From: an uncultured Oscillospiraceae bacterium
Lineage (GTDB): Bacteria; Bacillota; Clostridia; Oscillospirales; Oscillospiraceae
Length of the DNA stretch: 40,430 nt
Direction: 5' to 3'
Assembly: GCA_947626385.1 (NCBI GenBank)
Contig: CANQSD010000004.1
Location: 1-40,430 of the forward strand
Shown piece by piece: positions 1 to 8,730 of this stretch. A program made the translations under genes and the position numbers. Position 1 is the stretch's first letter, and each line of letters opens with the position of its first letter. Below the pieces are notes generated by a model. The model saw nothing but the letters and a program-made list of their open reading frames with translations. It did not search any database and was not told the DNA's origin.

Positions 1-140
1 CTGTCCGGCACCGTGACGGTGCCCACGTTGGGCTCGATGGTGCAGAAGGGGTAGTTTGCCGCCTCCGCCCCGGCGCTTGTAATGGCGTTAAAGAGGGTGG
101 ACTTCCCCACATTGGGAAGGCCGACGATGCCTAATTTCAT
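1..140 (-). CDS. ychF: Redox-regulated ATPase/GTP-binding protein YchF, N-terminal part (truncated by window edge)
   Basis: Reverse strand reads [46 protein letters not shown], the YchF/Obg-family P-loop; RBS AGGAGGT upstream. Confidence 0.95.
   Translation of the reverse strand, partial: MKLGIVGLPNVGKSTLFNAITSAGAEAANYPFCTIEPNVGTVTVPD
124..131. repeat. Left attachment core
   Basis: ACGATGCC shared with 33104-33111, at codons 4-6 of ychF; flanking sequence differs on both sides. Confidence 0.75.
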
Positions 141-193
141 CTTTTTCTCTACCTCCTGATTTTTCAAGGGTTTTCAGCCCTTCAAGGCGGTTG

Positions 194-215
194 CGCCACA
201 TTTCCGCCACATTTT
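194..215 (+). repeat. 22-bp direct repeat, probable integrase arm-type site (left copy)
   Basis: CGCCACATTTCCGCCACATTTT, itself a tandem of CGCCACATTTY; identical copy at 32958-32979. Confidence 0.75.
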
Positions 216-221
216 TTGCTT

Positions 222-1433
222 TTATGCCGCTGTCAGCCCGTTTTTCAGCTGCCCCTGCTCAAAGAGCCGGATACCCGCCTCCATACTGTCATCCGTCACA
301 TGAACATATCTGTCCATTGTCGTTTTCAGACTGGCATGGCCAAGGAGCTTTTGTAAGGTCTTGGGCGGCATCCCGCTCTCAATGGCGCGGGTGGCATAAG
401 TGTGGCGAAGGGCGTGCATACAGAACCGCTTGATTCCTGCCTCATCACAGAGCTTATACAAATGGGTGTCATAGGAACTGTTCTTGTTTGGCATACCCGT
501 GCGGAAGTTGATAAAAACAAGGTCTTTCATATTGAAGCGCTTCTTCTGCTGCTGATCCTTCCGCTTATCCACATACTCCAAAACGGTGTCCAACTCGGGA
601 GACTGCTTGCGGGTGTCCTTTGTAGCGTAGACCTCTTTCAAGATCTCATAAGCCCTGCCCGTCAGCGGAATGGTGCGGTAGCCCGCCATCGTCTTTGGCG
701 GTCCGGCGACCCAAAACTGCTGTCGCTTATAGCGGAACTCCATTGTTTTCTGGATCGTCAGCGTCCGCTTCTCCCAGTCAATATCGTCCCACGTCAGCGC
801 GATCATCTCGCCCGTTCTGAGGCCAGTCTCCAGCAAAAAGGCGTACTGATAATAATTGTGCGACCTCTTTGCGGCTTCAAGGAACTTCCGTTGCTCCTCC
901 ACGGTAAGAACCTTCAGATCATCCACTGCTTTTTTACTTTTGGAAAACTTTACGCCATCCAGCGGATGGGTCTTGATCTTGCCATTCAATTTGGCGGACT
1001 TGAAGATGGTCCCAAGTGTGATGTACGTTTGGTAGATCGTAGAACCGGCATATTCGTCATCCATGTTGTTCAGAATCTTGATGCAGTGCATGGGCTTCAC
1101 ATCTTTGAGCTTCATCCTGCCAATAACAGGCTTGATGTTATGCTCATACCGCTCGGAATAGTTCCTCCGGGTATTTGCCGCCAGGTCCTTGATAAGCTCT
1201 GTATGCCAGAATTTGAACCACTCGTCAACGGTTATATTCTCGGCGTCTATACCGTCACCGAGCTCGTCCTGATGACGCATTTCATATAACCACCTGTCGG
1301 CTTCAACAATGGTATCAAACCGCCGTTGATGCCGTTTGCCGGCCTTATCGACAAAGCCGGCGATAAACTTTCCATCATCCTTCCTGCGTGAAATGCCCTT
1401 GGGCAGCTTCTTGCCCTTGATATTTTTTCCCAT
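222..1433 (-). CDS. int: Tyrosine-type site-specific integrase
   Basis: MGKNIKGKKLPKGISRRKDGKF... with N-terminal arm-binding/SAM-like region and catalytic motifs LLETGLRTGEMIAL, HALRHTYATRAIESG, LGHASLKTTMDRYVHV; RBS before the ATG at 1433. Confidence 0.95.
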   Translation of the reverse strand: MGKNIKGKKLPKGISRRKDDGKFIAGFVDKAGKRHQRRFDTIVEADRWLYEMRHQDELGDGIDAENITVDEWFKFWHTELIKDLAANTRRNYSERYEHNIKPVIGRMKLKDVKPMHCIKILNNMDDEYAGSTIYQTYITLGTIFKSAKLNGKIKTHPLDGVKFSKSKKAVDDLKVLTVEEQRKFLEAAKRSHNYYQYAFLLETGLRTGEMIALTWDDIDWEKRTLTIQKTMEFRYKRQQFWVAGPPKTMAGYRTIPLTGRAYEILKEVYATKDTRKQSPELDTVLEYVDKRKDQQQKKRFNMKDLVFINFRTGMPNKNSSYDTHLYKLCDEAGIKRFCMHALRHTYATRAIESGMPPKTLQKLLGHASLKTTMDRYVHVTDDSMEAGIRLFEQGQLKNGLTAA

Positions 1434-1520
1434 GGGGAGCTCCTTTCTATAATGGAAGGAACCCCTGCAACACAACCATTGTATCACAGAGGTTCCTGTC
1501 AGGCAAGAATGAAGTTACGT

Positions 1521-1739
1521 TCAGATCATAAAACTTGAACTGATAAACTCCTCAAATTCCTTACGTTTGACAAGCCGCTTGTTTTGCCCAACATACAGGA
1601 CAAACGGACAGTTGGGCTTGCGAAGCATTGCCTCGATCTTGTTGATACCGATGTTGCTGTATTTGGCAGCCTCATATTTTGTCAAGGCAAGCTTCTGCTC
1701 AATGGGAACTTCGTTATTGCGCTTTTGGGTATCCAGCAT
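1521..1739 (-). CDS. Excisionase-like small DNA-binding protein
   Basis: 72 aa, LTKYEAAKYSNIGINKIEAMLRKPNCPFVLYVGQNKRLVKRKEFEEFI, Tn916 Xis-like winged-helix pattern, directly upstream of int. Confidence 0.8.
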   Translation of the reverse strand: MLDTQKRNNEVPIEQKLALTKYEAAKYSNIGINKIEAMLRKPNCPFVLYVGQNKRLVKRKEFEEFISSSFMI

Positions 1740-1851
1740 TTTGAATCGCCTCCTTTCATAAAATGGACATTTTCGTTGATTCTCTCCGGGGTCAATCTAC
1801 TCATCCCGCCTGTCTGGCTTGAGTATGGAGCGAAAGCATTCCAGATGCGTG

Positions 1852-2085
1852 TCACAGCAGATGCTGTTTTCCCGCTCCATGGATTTTCACGCATAAAGTA
1901 CGATTGCCATTTGACACACTCCTGTCCTGACGGTATATTTGCGTAAGGCTTCGTGTACGGGGAGAAACGGCGAGCTCCACCGGCAGGTACAGCCCCCTGC
2001 CGTGGTTGGTCTTGGAAGTGGTCTGGTATGTATCTGCTTTGCTGGTAATGTTGTGAGAATCCTGTGTTAAAATGCTTTGGTGCAT
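1852..2085 (-). CDS. Small hypothetical protein (possibly degraded)
   Basis: ORF MHQSILTQDSHNITSK... with RBS GGAGGTAAG; C-terminal part looks frame-disrupted relative to the overlapping ORF 1682-1894. Confidence 0.35.
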   Translation of the reverse strand: MHQSILTQDSHNITSKADTYQTTSKTNHGRGLYLPVELAVSPRTRSLTQIYRQDRSVSNGNRTLCVKIHGAGKQHLL

Positions 2086-2154
2086 ATTCTTACCTCCTTG
2101 AGGGGAGAATATATAATCTTGCGTGAATGCCATACGGTATTATATGGCATAGAG

Positions 2155-3894
2155 TTAGAATAACTCCGTGTCATCTGTTACGTCGTCGAACTCAGATAGT
2201 CCGGTGGACACATTCAGAGATATTCCACGAAACCCTCGACGTTGATTCCCAATCTTGACTCTCACAACAGTGTTTGGCAGTACAGCCGACAACTCCCTTG
2301 AAAAGCGATCTCCTTGAACAGGAAGGTAGCTGTGTTCGCGGCAGAATTGATTGTAGGCCGCTTGTAAATCTGCCGTTGCTGTTGTAGCCTCTTCATCAAG
2401 CTTGCAACAGTCAGTTACGAAGCGTTTGAGAACAAGAGTTTTGTCGATGACAATGCCAGAATTGACAGTAGAAATCCGGGGCTTAAATCGATCTGCTCCT
2501 GCCCATACATAATCGTTGGCTACGAGTCTGCGATACGCTTTAAAAGCGTGATTGAACAAGGCCGGAAGTTCTCTTTGCATCTTATTCAGGATATTCTTAT
2601 CCTGCTTATCCTTTGAGATAGGATGTAGAAAAGGAATATATACGACACGGTTGACAAAGGCTGCATCGTACTCTTTGAGCCTAAGTGGATGATTGGAGGC
2701 AAATAGCAATTTGCATAATGGGCGAAAGCTGAATGGCTGAACATACTTTGCCTCAGCCTCTAGACGGTTAGCATCAGAAATCATTTTGATTCGCGATACC
2801 GTAGTTGGAGAAAGAGGACTGTCCGGTAAATCCTCAGAGATGTTCAGTTTAGCGTTGACGAGATTGCCTAACGCAAACTTACCTCCCAAGTCTTGAAGTG
2901 CTATTCTGGCAACCTTGTTGGCGCCTGATTCAGGAAAAAACGAAGCAATCAGGTCGCAAAATCTACTTTTTCCTGCGTCACCGACGCCTTCTAAGTAGAA
3001 GAAGGATTTGGCCCTGACATCGTTGCTCAGAATATAGCCAATCACCTGGAGCATCAACTCGAAAAGGTCATCGTCACCGGCAGCAATCGTTTCAAGAAAA
3101 TATCGTGTCCATGGCATCTGCTTTTGACTCGGATCATAGTTAATCCCGAGCGCAGAGCTTGCCATATCATTCGGGGAATTCTTTCGAAAATAGCCTGTAT
3201 CGACTTCCAACGTCCCGTTATTGAATACTATGATACCGGGATTTTGGGGAAACTCATCGCAGGCCTTGTAGACGCATAATTTTAGCAAACTTACTGCGTT
3301 TTTTAGAACGGAAGCCGCACTTCCTTGCCCGACCTCTCTTCGATAGAGGCGGAAGATTTTTCGTTGAGCATCGATATCCCCGAGCAATTCGTAAAATGTG
3401 CCATTATACCCATATAGGACTCCGTCAACAAGGATAATTCGCTCTCGTTTAGTAAAATCCTCTGCAATACTGAGTGCCCGGTCTTTGATTTCTTCTTCGA
3501 CATCTTGGGTATCCTTTTCGATAGAGTCCTTAGCAATTGGAGGTGCAGATGACTCTGGTAATGCAGGAGAACTGAGATTTGCGACTTGGACACTTGAATA
3601 AAAAAATTCTTCATCATCACTGTCATCCAGAAAAGATTTGTTTTTGTGTTTTGAGTGGTTCTTCTGATTGGCCTTAGCAAGCTTGGAATACTCTTCCTCA
3701 GGATCAGTTTCATCGTAAGCTGAAGGAAGTCGCATGTATAATTTATCAAACTCATCGAGTTCATTGGAATCGTCAAAAATGTAATAATTATCGTCTAATA
3801 ATGATCCATTCTTTTCGCTGACAGGACTGTTAATACCCTTAGACCATTCTGTTTTCAATATACCCTTGTGCTTTTTGCCTGGATTTTTACTCAT
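2155..3894 (-). CDS. Phage/plasmid primase P4-family (D5-like) SF3 helicase
   Basis: Walker A EGVGDAGKSRF, SF3 signatures ISEDLPDS, LLFASNHPLRLKEYDAAFVNRVVYIPF; a start at MSKNPG (3894) has the better RBS. Confidence 0.85.
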   Translation of the reverse strand: MSKNPGKKHKGILKTEWSKGINSPVSEKNGSLLDDNYYIFDDSNELDEFDKLYMRLPSAYDETDPEEEYSKLAKANQKNHSKHKNKSFLDDSDDEEFFYSSVQVANLSSPALPESSAPPIAKDSIEKDTQDVEEEIKDRALSIAEDFTKRERIILVDGVLYGYNGTFYELLGDIDAQRKIFRLYRREVGQGSAASVLKNAVSLLKLCVYKACDEFPQNPGIIVFNNGTLEVDTGYFRKNSPNDMASSALGINYDPSQKQMPWTRYFLETIAAGDDDLFELMLQVIGYILSNDVRAKSFFYLEGVGDAGKSRFCDLIASFFPESGANKVARIALQDLGGKFALGNLVNAKLNISEDLPDSPLSPTTVSRIKMISDANRLEAEAKYVQPFSFRPLCKLLFASNHPLRLKEYDAAFVNRVVYIPFLHPISKDKQDKNILNKMQRELPALFNHAFKAYRRLVANDYVWAGADRFKPRISTVNSGIVIDKTLVLKRFVTDCCKLDEEATTATADLQAAYNQFCREHSYLPVQGDRFSRELSAVLPNTVVRVKIGNQRRGFRGISLNVSTGLSEFDDVTDDTELF

Positions 3895-4603
3895 TGGACT
3901 CACCTTTTGCTTCTTCATCAGCGGACTGGGGTAAGGTATCTTTTATTCGTTCCCACTCCGCTTGGAACCAATCCGAGAGGAGCAGATTTTTAATAGGGGC
4001 TAAAGAGAAGCCCAGGACAACGCTTGAGTGGACTTTTGCAGTTAGCCAAATATAACTGGTTATTAGCCCGATTTCCTTTCGAGGGTCAGGATCTTCGACG
4101 AGGGAAAGCATGTGGAACTCGGACAAACGAAGAAAAAAGTCATCTCCATTCTCGTCCCTGAAGACCATGATGCACTGAGAATCATTGCCCCCGATAAATA
4201 TCAAAGCATCAAGTGTATTTCCGGCTTTTATGAAAATATAATTAGGTTTACTTTCATCCATAGGGAGTATCTTAATCACCGTGTTTCCCAGGGGGAGCAC
4301 TCGCTTATCAGATAATTGGCGCCCTTCATTGAATTGTATCTCTATATTTCCCGGTATCCCGTTCTTGACATTATTGCGGATCCGAATACATTCCTCACTA
4401 AGCTGCTCTTTTGTTTGTTCTTTGAGCTTTTTTGCACGCGCGAGAAGGGAATCGATGAGAGAAGGATTTGATGAGTACAAGAACTCTACCCAAGTACCAT
4501 CGTTAGCATAGTTTTTTTTGACTTCAAAATATATTTCTTCTAATTCTCGGAACATTGTTTTACTGAGTGACTTCAGCGATTCTTTATTATTCTTCATTTT
4601 CAT
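3887..4603 (-). CDS. Hypothetical protein, FHxLS-motif family (paralog A)
   Basis: Long ORF with codon structure overlapping the helicase start; contains FFLRLSEFHMLSLVEDPDPRKEIGLITSY. Confidence 0.8.
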   Translation of the reverse strand: MKMKNNKESLKSLSKTMFRELEEIYFEVKKNYANDGTWVEFLYSSNPSLIDSLLARAKKLKEQTKEQLSEECIRIRNNVKNGIPGNIEIQFNEGRQLSDKRVLPLGNTVIKILPMDESKPNYIFIKAGNTLDALIFIGGNDSQCIMVFRDENGDDFFLRLSEFHMLSLVEDPDPRKEIGLITSYIWLTAKVHSSVVLGFSLAPIKNLLLSDWFQAEWERIKDTLPQSADEEAKGESNE

Positions 4604-4723
4604 GGGTTTACCTCCGTATAAAGATATTTTGATTTATTATTTCCGACATCAACTTTCGACTTCATGATGTTGTCCAAGATTATATACCAAAAAATAATCG
4701 CTGCTTCCACGATTTGACGCAAC

Positions 4724-4755
4724 GCAAAAAAATTAGGCTCGGATCATCCGAGCCT
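4724..4755 (-). terminator. Rho-independent terminator of the 4793-6112 gene
   Basis: On - strand AGGCTCGGATGATCCGAGCCT followed by AATTTTTTT. Confidence 0.8.
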
Positions 4756-4792
4756 TAGTCATTTGCTTTTTGATGTTTGTATTGTGGCATAT

Positions 4793-6112
4793 TTAGTTAG
4801 AGAACTTCCAGAAAAACGCATTATTGATTGATAATAATTGTTGTAGCTGCTCCGCTATATGCTGCCTGAAATTAGGGTCCGTTTTTTTCCATTCCATTTC
4901 TTCTATAGTTTTCCATATTTCTGTTGATGCGTGATATTGCCGCATATCATAAGATTTGCAGAGAAAGCCTTTAATGTCTTCATAGTCAGTTGAAACAAAT
5001 CGTGCATGATATTTGAATAACTCATAGGCTTTGGCTCGAATGATTTGATAATTTTGTAATCTGATTCCATATTTACTGTAATCTAGTGTATCGTCATTTT
5101 GCATTTCTTTTAGAAGCTCATCCTCCAACATAAAAAGTGGCCGATAATATTTAATTATTGAACGATAGGCAAGATTACCATTTTCCTCATATGGCACCAG
5201 TACAGCTAGGTGAAAGCGTTTTACCAAGAAATGCTCTTTTGTAATCTCCGCTAATTCATTTTGCTTCATGTAAGCAATAAGCTTAAGCATAAAATCGATA
5301 CGTTTATATGACTCCAGTACGTAATAGTCCATAGACATATGGAAATATTTCTTAAATTCTTCTTTCTCAACAGGTAGTAGCTTGTTCACGAAAGCGTTGT
5401 ATTTCTTTAGATCATTTACTATTTCTTCATAAGGATAGTTCCTTCCTTCTTTTGTGAGTTGGCGTCGATACTGCCTGTGTGAAATATTTATATTAAAATT
5501 ATAGCAAAAGTAATCCCATATATACTTTGGCTTCTTGCTGCTGGAGTTTTCTTTCATGTTGGGGTTGTAATACTTGCTATACATATCAGGGTTAATTCCC
5601 AGAAGATGTAACTGTGCTTGATATTCTTCCCTATTACTTATTCTATCATGGAAGTTTTTCATACCTCTTGTAAGTTGTGCATCAATTGCATGGCAATAGT
5701 CCTTATTAGGAGCGCCGCTAAGCTTTTCTGCCATATAGCTTGAATAGCCATTGCGGGTCATTAGTTCAGATTCTTCCAAATACTTTTCAAACAATATGTC
5801 AAATACTAGTTGCTCTGCCAGTAGTTTTTCCTCAGATTCTTTAATGCTGAAATGAAATTTACAAGACCCAAAAATAGTAATACCATTTAGTATTTCTATA
5901 ACTGCGGCTATATACGCTTTAAATTCTGACGTCAGTTCCTTGATTGACGTTATTGATTTGCGGTTTAGCTTCTCACCGAGTTCTAAACCACCTACCCTTG
6001 CAACAAGTTCTCTGTTCAGATGGTGATAGTCTGTAATTAGCAAAGGATTTCTAGTGTCTATTATGTCAAAAATCCTTCCGTGGCAGGGTTTAATAGAAAT
6101 ATGGAAGTCCAT
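4793..6112 (-). CDS. Hypothetical protein (439 aa), no family recognised
   Basis: Long intact ORF with its own terminator; MDFHISIKPCHGRIFDIIDTRNPLLITDY... Confidence 0.8.
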   Translation of the reverse strand: MDFHISIKPCHGRIFDIIDTRNPLLITDYHHLNRELVARVGGLELGEKLNRKSITSIKELTSEFKAYIAAVIEILNGITIFGSCKFHFSIKESEEKLLAEQLVFDILFEKYLEESELMTRNGYSSYMAEKLSGAPNKDYCHAIDAQLTRGMKNFHDRISNREEYQAQLHLLGINPDMYSKYYNPNMKENSSSKKPKYIWDYFCYNFNINISHRQYRRQLTKEGRNYPYEEIVNDLKKYNAFVNKLLPVEKEEFKKYFHMSMDYYVLESYKRIDFMLKLIAYMKQNELAEITKEHFLVKRFHLAVLVPYEENGNLAYRSIIKYYRPLFMLEDELLKEMQNDDTLDYSKYGIRLQNYQIIRAKAYELFKYHARFVSTDYEDIKGFLCKSYDMRQYHASTEIWKTIEEMEWKKTDPNFRQHIAEQLQQLLSINNAFFWKFSN

Positions 6113-6490
6113 TACCGTACCTCTCTTCTATAGACAGCAGACACCAGACAGCTTACCTCTAGAGAACGCCTGTGGTAAAGCGTTTTTGGGTCTTGCTACT
6201 GCCTGGTGTCTAGTGTCTCTACGTGGTTGTGTGGTGATTTTCCTATCTGCATTCTACAACTTTTACAAGTACCATAGCCACTTCATATTGGTTGCAACGC
6301 TTGTCAAACGAACCAAGCACCAATTATTATAATTTACAGAAGCTAAAATGTCAATTACACGACAAACGGATAACGCGCCTGACATGGTACGCCGCCTGTA
6401 TTCTTTGATAATAACAGGAGTGGCAGGATGATTAAGGTACAAGCTTATGAAAAATCTCGTATTCGGTTTGCAAAATCTGACCGATTGAGA

Positions 6491-6519
6491 TTGAAAAATT
6501 TGACCGATTGGCGTATAAT
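6491..6519 (+). promoter_or_regulatory. Sigma-A type promoter for the AAA/DUF4143 gene
   Basis: TTGAAA - 17 nt - TATAAT; overlaps a 15-bp direct repeat AAATYTGACCGATTG (473-487 and 496-510 of the 6 kb region). Confidence 0.75.
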
Positions 6520-6551
6520 AGGTCCATACTCTATTTCGGGAGGGATCAGAA

Positions 6552-7829
6552 ATGGACAAGCAGAGCTACAGGCCGCGGATCATTGACCGAAAGGTGGACG
6601 AGTATCTGGCCGCCTTTGGCGCTGTCTGTATTGAGGGGCCGAAGTGGTGCGGGAAGACTTGGACCTCGGCGTACCACAGCAAAAGCGAAATATATATCGG
6701 GGACCCGGCGGGGAACTTCCAGAACCGGCAGCTTGCCCAGCTCTCACCCTCCCTGGTGCTGGAGGGAGAGACGCCCAGGCTTATCGACGAGTGGCAGGAG
6801 GTGCCGCCGCTTTGGGACGCCGTGCGCTATAAGGTGGACGAGACGCCTCAAAAGGGTCAGTTTATCCTCACCGGGTCCGCGACACCCAACCACAAGGGCA
6901 TCCTCCACAGCGGGGCCGGACGGATCGGACGGCTTCGTATGCGGCCCATGTCCCTGTATGAGTCCGGGGACTCCAGCGGCAAAATCTCCTTGAAGGAGCT
7001 CTGCCATGGGGAGCTGACGTCCTGCCTCACCGGGGAGGTGGATCTGCGGCGGCTCATTGAGCTCATCGTCCGGGGAGGCTGGCCCGGAAGCCTGGGTCTG
7101 CCTCTTGACAAGGCCAGTCTGCTGCCTGCGGAATATCTGAACGCGGTGGTTGACGATGATGTTTTTCGTATGGACGGTGTGAAACGGGACACGCAAAAAA
7201 TGCGCCTGCTGCTACGCTCGCTGGCCCGTAACGAGAGCACTACTGCCACCAATCGGACACTGATGCGGGATATCAAGGATATGGACGACGAGGAGATCGA
7301 CTCTGATACCGTGTCGGCGTACTTGGATATCTTCAAGCGCCTTTTTATCACGGACAACCAGCCGCCCTTTTCAACAGGGATGCGGTCCTCCGTGCGGGTC
7401 AAGCAGGCCGAGAAGCGCCATTTTGCCGATCCCTCCCTGGCTTGTGCTCTGTTGAAAGCGACCCCCTCCGGGCTACTTGGGGACTTGGAGAGGCTGGGCT
7501 TTTTGTTCGAGGCCCTTTGCGAGCGGGACCTTCGTATCTACGCCGACTCCTTTGGCACGGGGCTTTACCACTATCAGGATTACAGCAACAGGGAGATCGA
7601 CGCCGTCATCGAGCTTACCGACGGCAGCTGGTGCGCCTTTGAGATCAAGCTGGGCGCGAACCAGATCGACGCCGCGGCGGAGAACCTTTTGACCATAAAG
7701 AGAAAATTTGAAGAGGACCCCAGGGGCAAGCCCCCGGCAGTCCTCTGCGTGCTGTGCGGTTTGACAAACGCGGCCTACCAAAGGCCGGACGGCGTTTTCG
7801 TGGTGCCGATAACGGCGCTGAAGGATTGA
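6552..7829 (+). CDS. ATP-binding protein, AAA_14 + DUF4143 family
   Basis: GPKWCGKTWTS P-loop, LIDEWQEVPPLWDAVR, ILTGSATP, C-terminal REIDAVIELTDGSWCAFEIKLG (D-ExK nuclease-fold like). Confidence 0.9.
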   Translation: MDKQSYRPRIIDRKVDEYLAAFGAVCIEGPKWCGKTWTSAYHSKSEIYIGDPAGNFQNRQLAQLSPSLVLEGETPRLIDEWQEVPPLWDAVRYKVDETPQKGQFILTGSATPNHKGILHSGAGRIGRLRMRPMSLYESGDSSGKISLKELCHGELTSCLTGEVDLRRLIELIVRGGWPGSLGLPLDKASLLPAEYLNAVVDDDVFRMDGVKRDTQKMRLLLRSLARNESTTATNRTLMRDIKDMDDEEIDSDTVSAYLDIFKRLFITDNQPPFSTGMRSSVRVKQAEKRHFADPSLACALLKATPSGLLGDLERLGFLFEALCERDLRIYADSFGTGLYHYQDYSNREIDAVIELTDGSWCAFEIKLGANQIDAAAENLLTIKRKFEEDPRGKPPAVLCVLCGLTNAAYQRPDGVFVVPITALKD

Positions 7830-7876
7830 CGGCGTTCGTTCATTCGTTATTTAATAGCTGAGATATGACATTTCAA

Positions 7877-7913
7877 GGAGACGGTGTGGCTGCGGCTGCA
7901 CCGTCTCCCGTTT
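7877..7913 (+). terminator. Rho-independent terminator after the 6552-7829 gene
   Basis: GGAGACGGTG ... CACCGTCTCC with modest T-rich tail CGTTTCTT. Confidence 0.65.
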
Positions 7914-7946
7914 CTTCAGCGTTATATCACATAAAGTGGAACATCA

Positions 7947-8714
7947 TCACTGCCACGGGTACGAATAACTCCTATCTCCCATGCCCGATCCAGCACTGTT
8001 CGTTTGCCCTGCGGGTTGCGATGCACTCCTGACAGCATCGAACACTTGCCAGACCGCCTCCTGGTTTTCTTTCAGTATGATCGAGAACGAGATATTCTTC
8101 CATCCCCACGCCACATTATAGCTGAGAAGCAGACCGTGATAGTAGTTTCGCTCTGCGTCTTTTCGTAAGGACAGGAAGTGAAACTCCTGCAGTTGGATAA
8201 AGAACGGTGCGTTTTTATCTTTCGCAAACAGGTAGGCCATGCCATCCTGAGACGGTTTACCAACATACACATACAATCCCTGCCGTTGGTCTTCTTCTGA
8301 CATCAGCATGACGGGTTTGGTGGCATTGACCGGGTAAAGGCAGCAAAGGCACGTCCCGATATCTTCATCCTTACAGGCCGACACGTATCTCCGATTCTCC
8401 ATATCCACGATAAAATTCATTTTGATCCCTTCTTGAGCAAAATCGCTTATGTGCTCAATGTTAAACATCATTTTCCTCTGCTCTTTCGTCTGTGGGCCTA
8501 TTCGGTAGTCAATGAAATAGCCGCTATTATCAGAACGGTCAGCAACAGACGCAATCAGCCTGGGCAGGCTGTCTTTCTCTGGGTTATAGACAATAGCATT
8601 AGGGAGATGTACCCGTATACATTCAAGAGTCATTTCTACTTTTTCTTTATTCTCTTCAATTTGCATTTGCTTTTCGTAGCTGACTACTTTGCAAGGTGAT
8701 TTTATATAGCTCAT
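7947..8714 (-). CDS. Hypothetical protein, FHxLS-motif family (paralog B)
   Basis: PFFIQLQEFHFLSLRKDAERNYYHGLLLSYN; RBS AAAGGAG before MSYIKS. Confidence 0.8.
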   Translation of the reverse strand: MSYIKSPCKVVSYEKQMQIEENKEKVEMTLECIRVHLPNAIVYNPEKDSLPRLIASVADRSDNSGYFIDYRIGPQTKEQRKMMFNIEHISDFAQEGIKMNFIVDMENRRYVSACKDEDIGTCLCCLYPVNATKPVMLMSEEDQRQGLYVYVGKPSQDGMAYLFAKDKNAPFFIQLQEFHFLSLRKDAERNYYHGLLLSYNVAWGWKNISFSIILKENQEAVWQVFDAVRSASQPAGQTNSAGSGMGDRSYSYPWQ

Positions 8715-8730
8715 ATAATATTTCTCCTTT

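Noticed and set aside
402-1289. 295-aa + strand ORF opposite the integrase
   Set aside because: Antisense to a strongly supported tyrosine integrase; no recognisable domain.
1682-2133. Single intact gene upstream of xis
   Set aside because: Overlapping partial ORFs in different frames suggest a degraded or very small gene; only a low-confidence ORF is reported.
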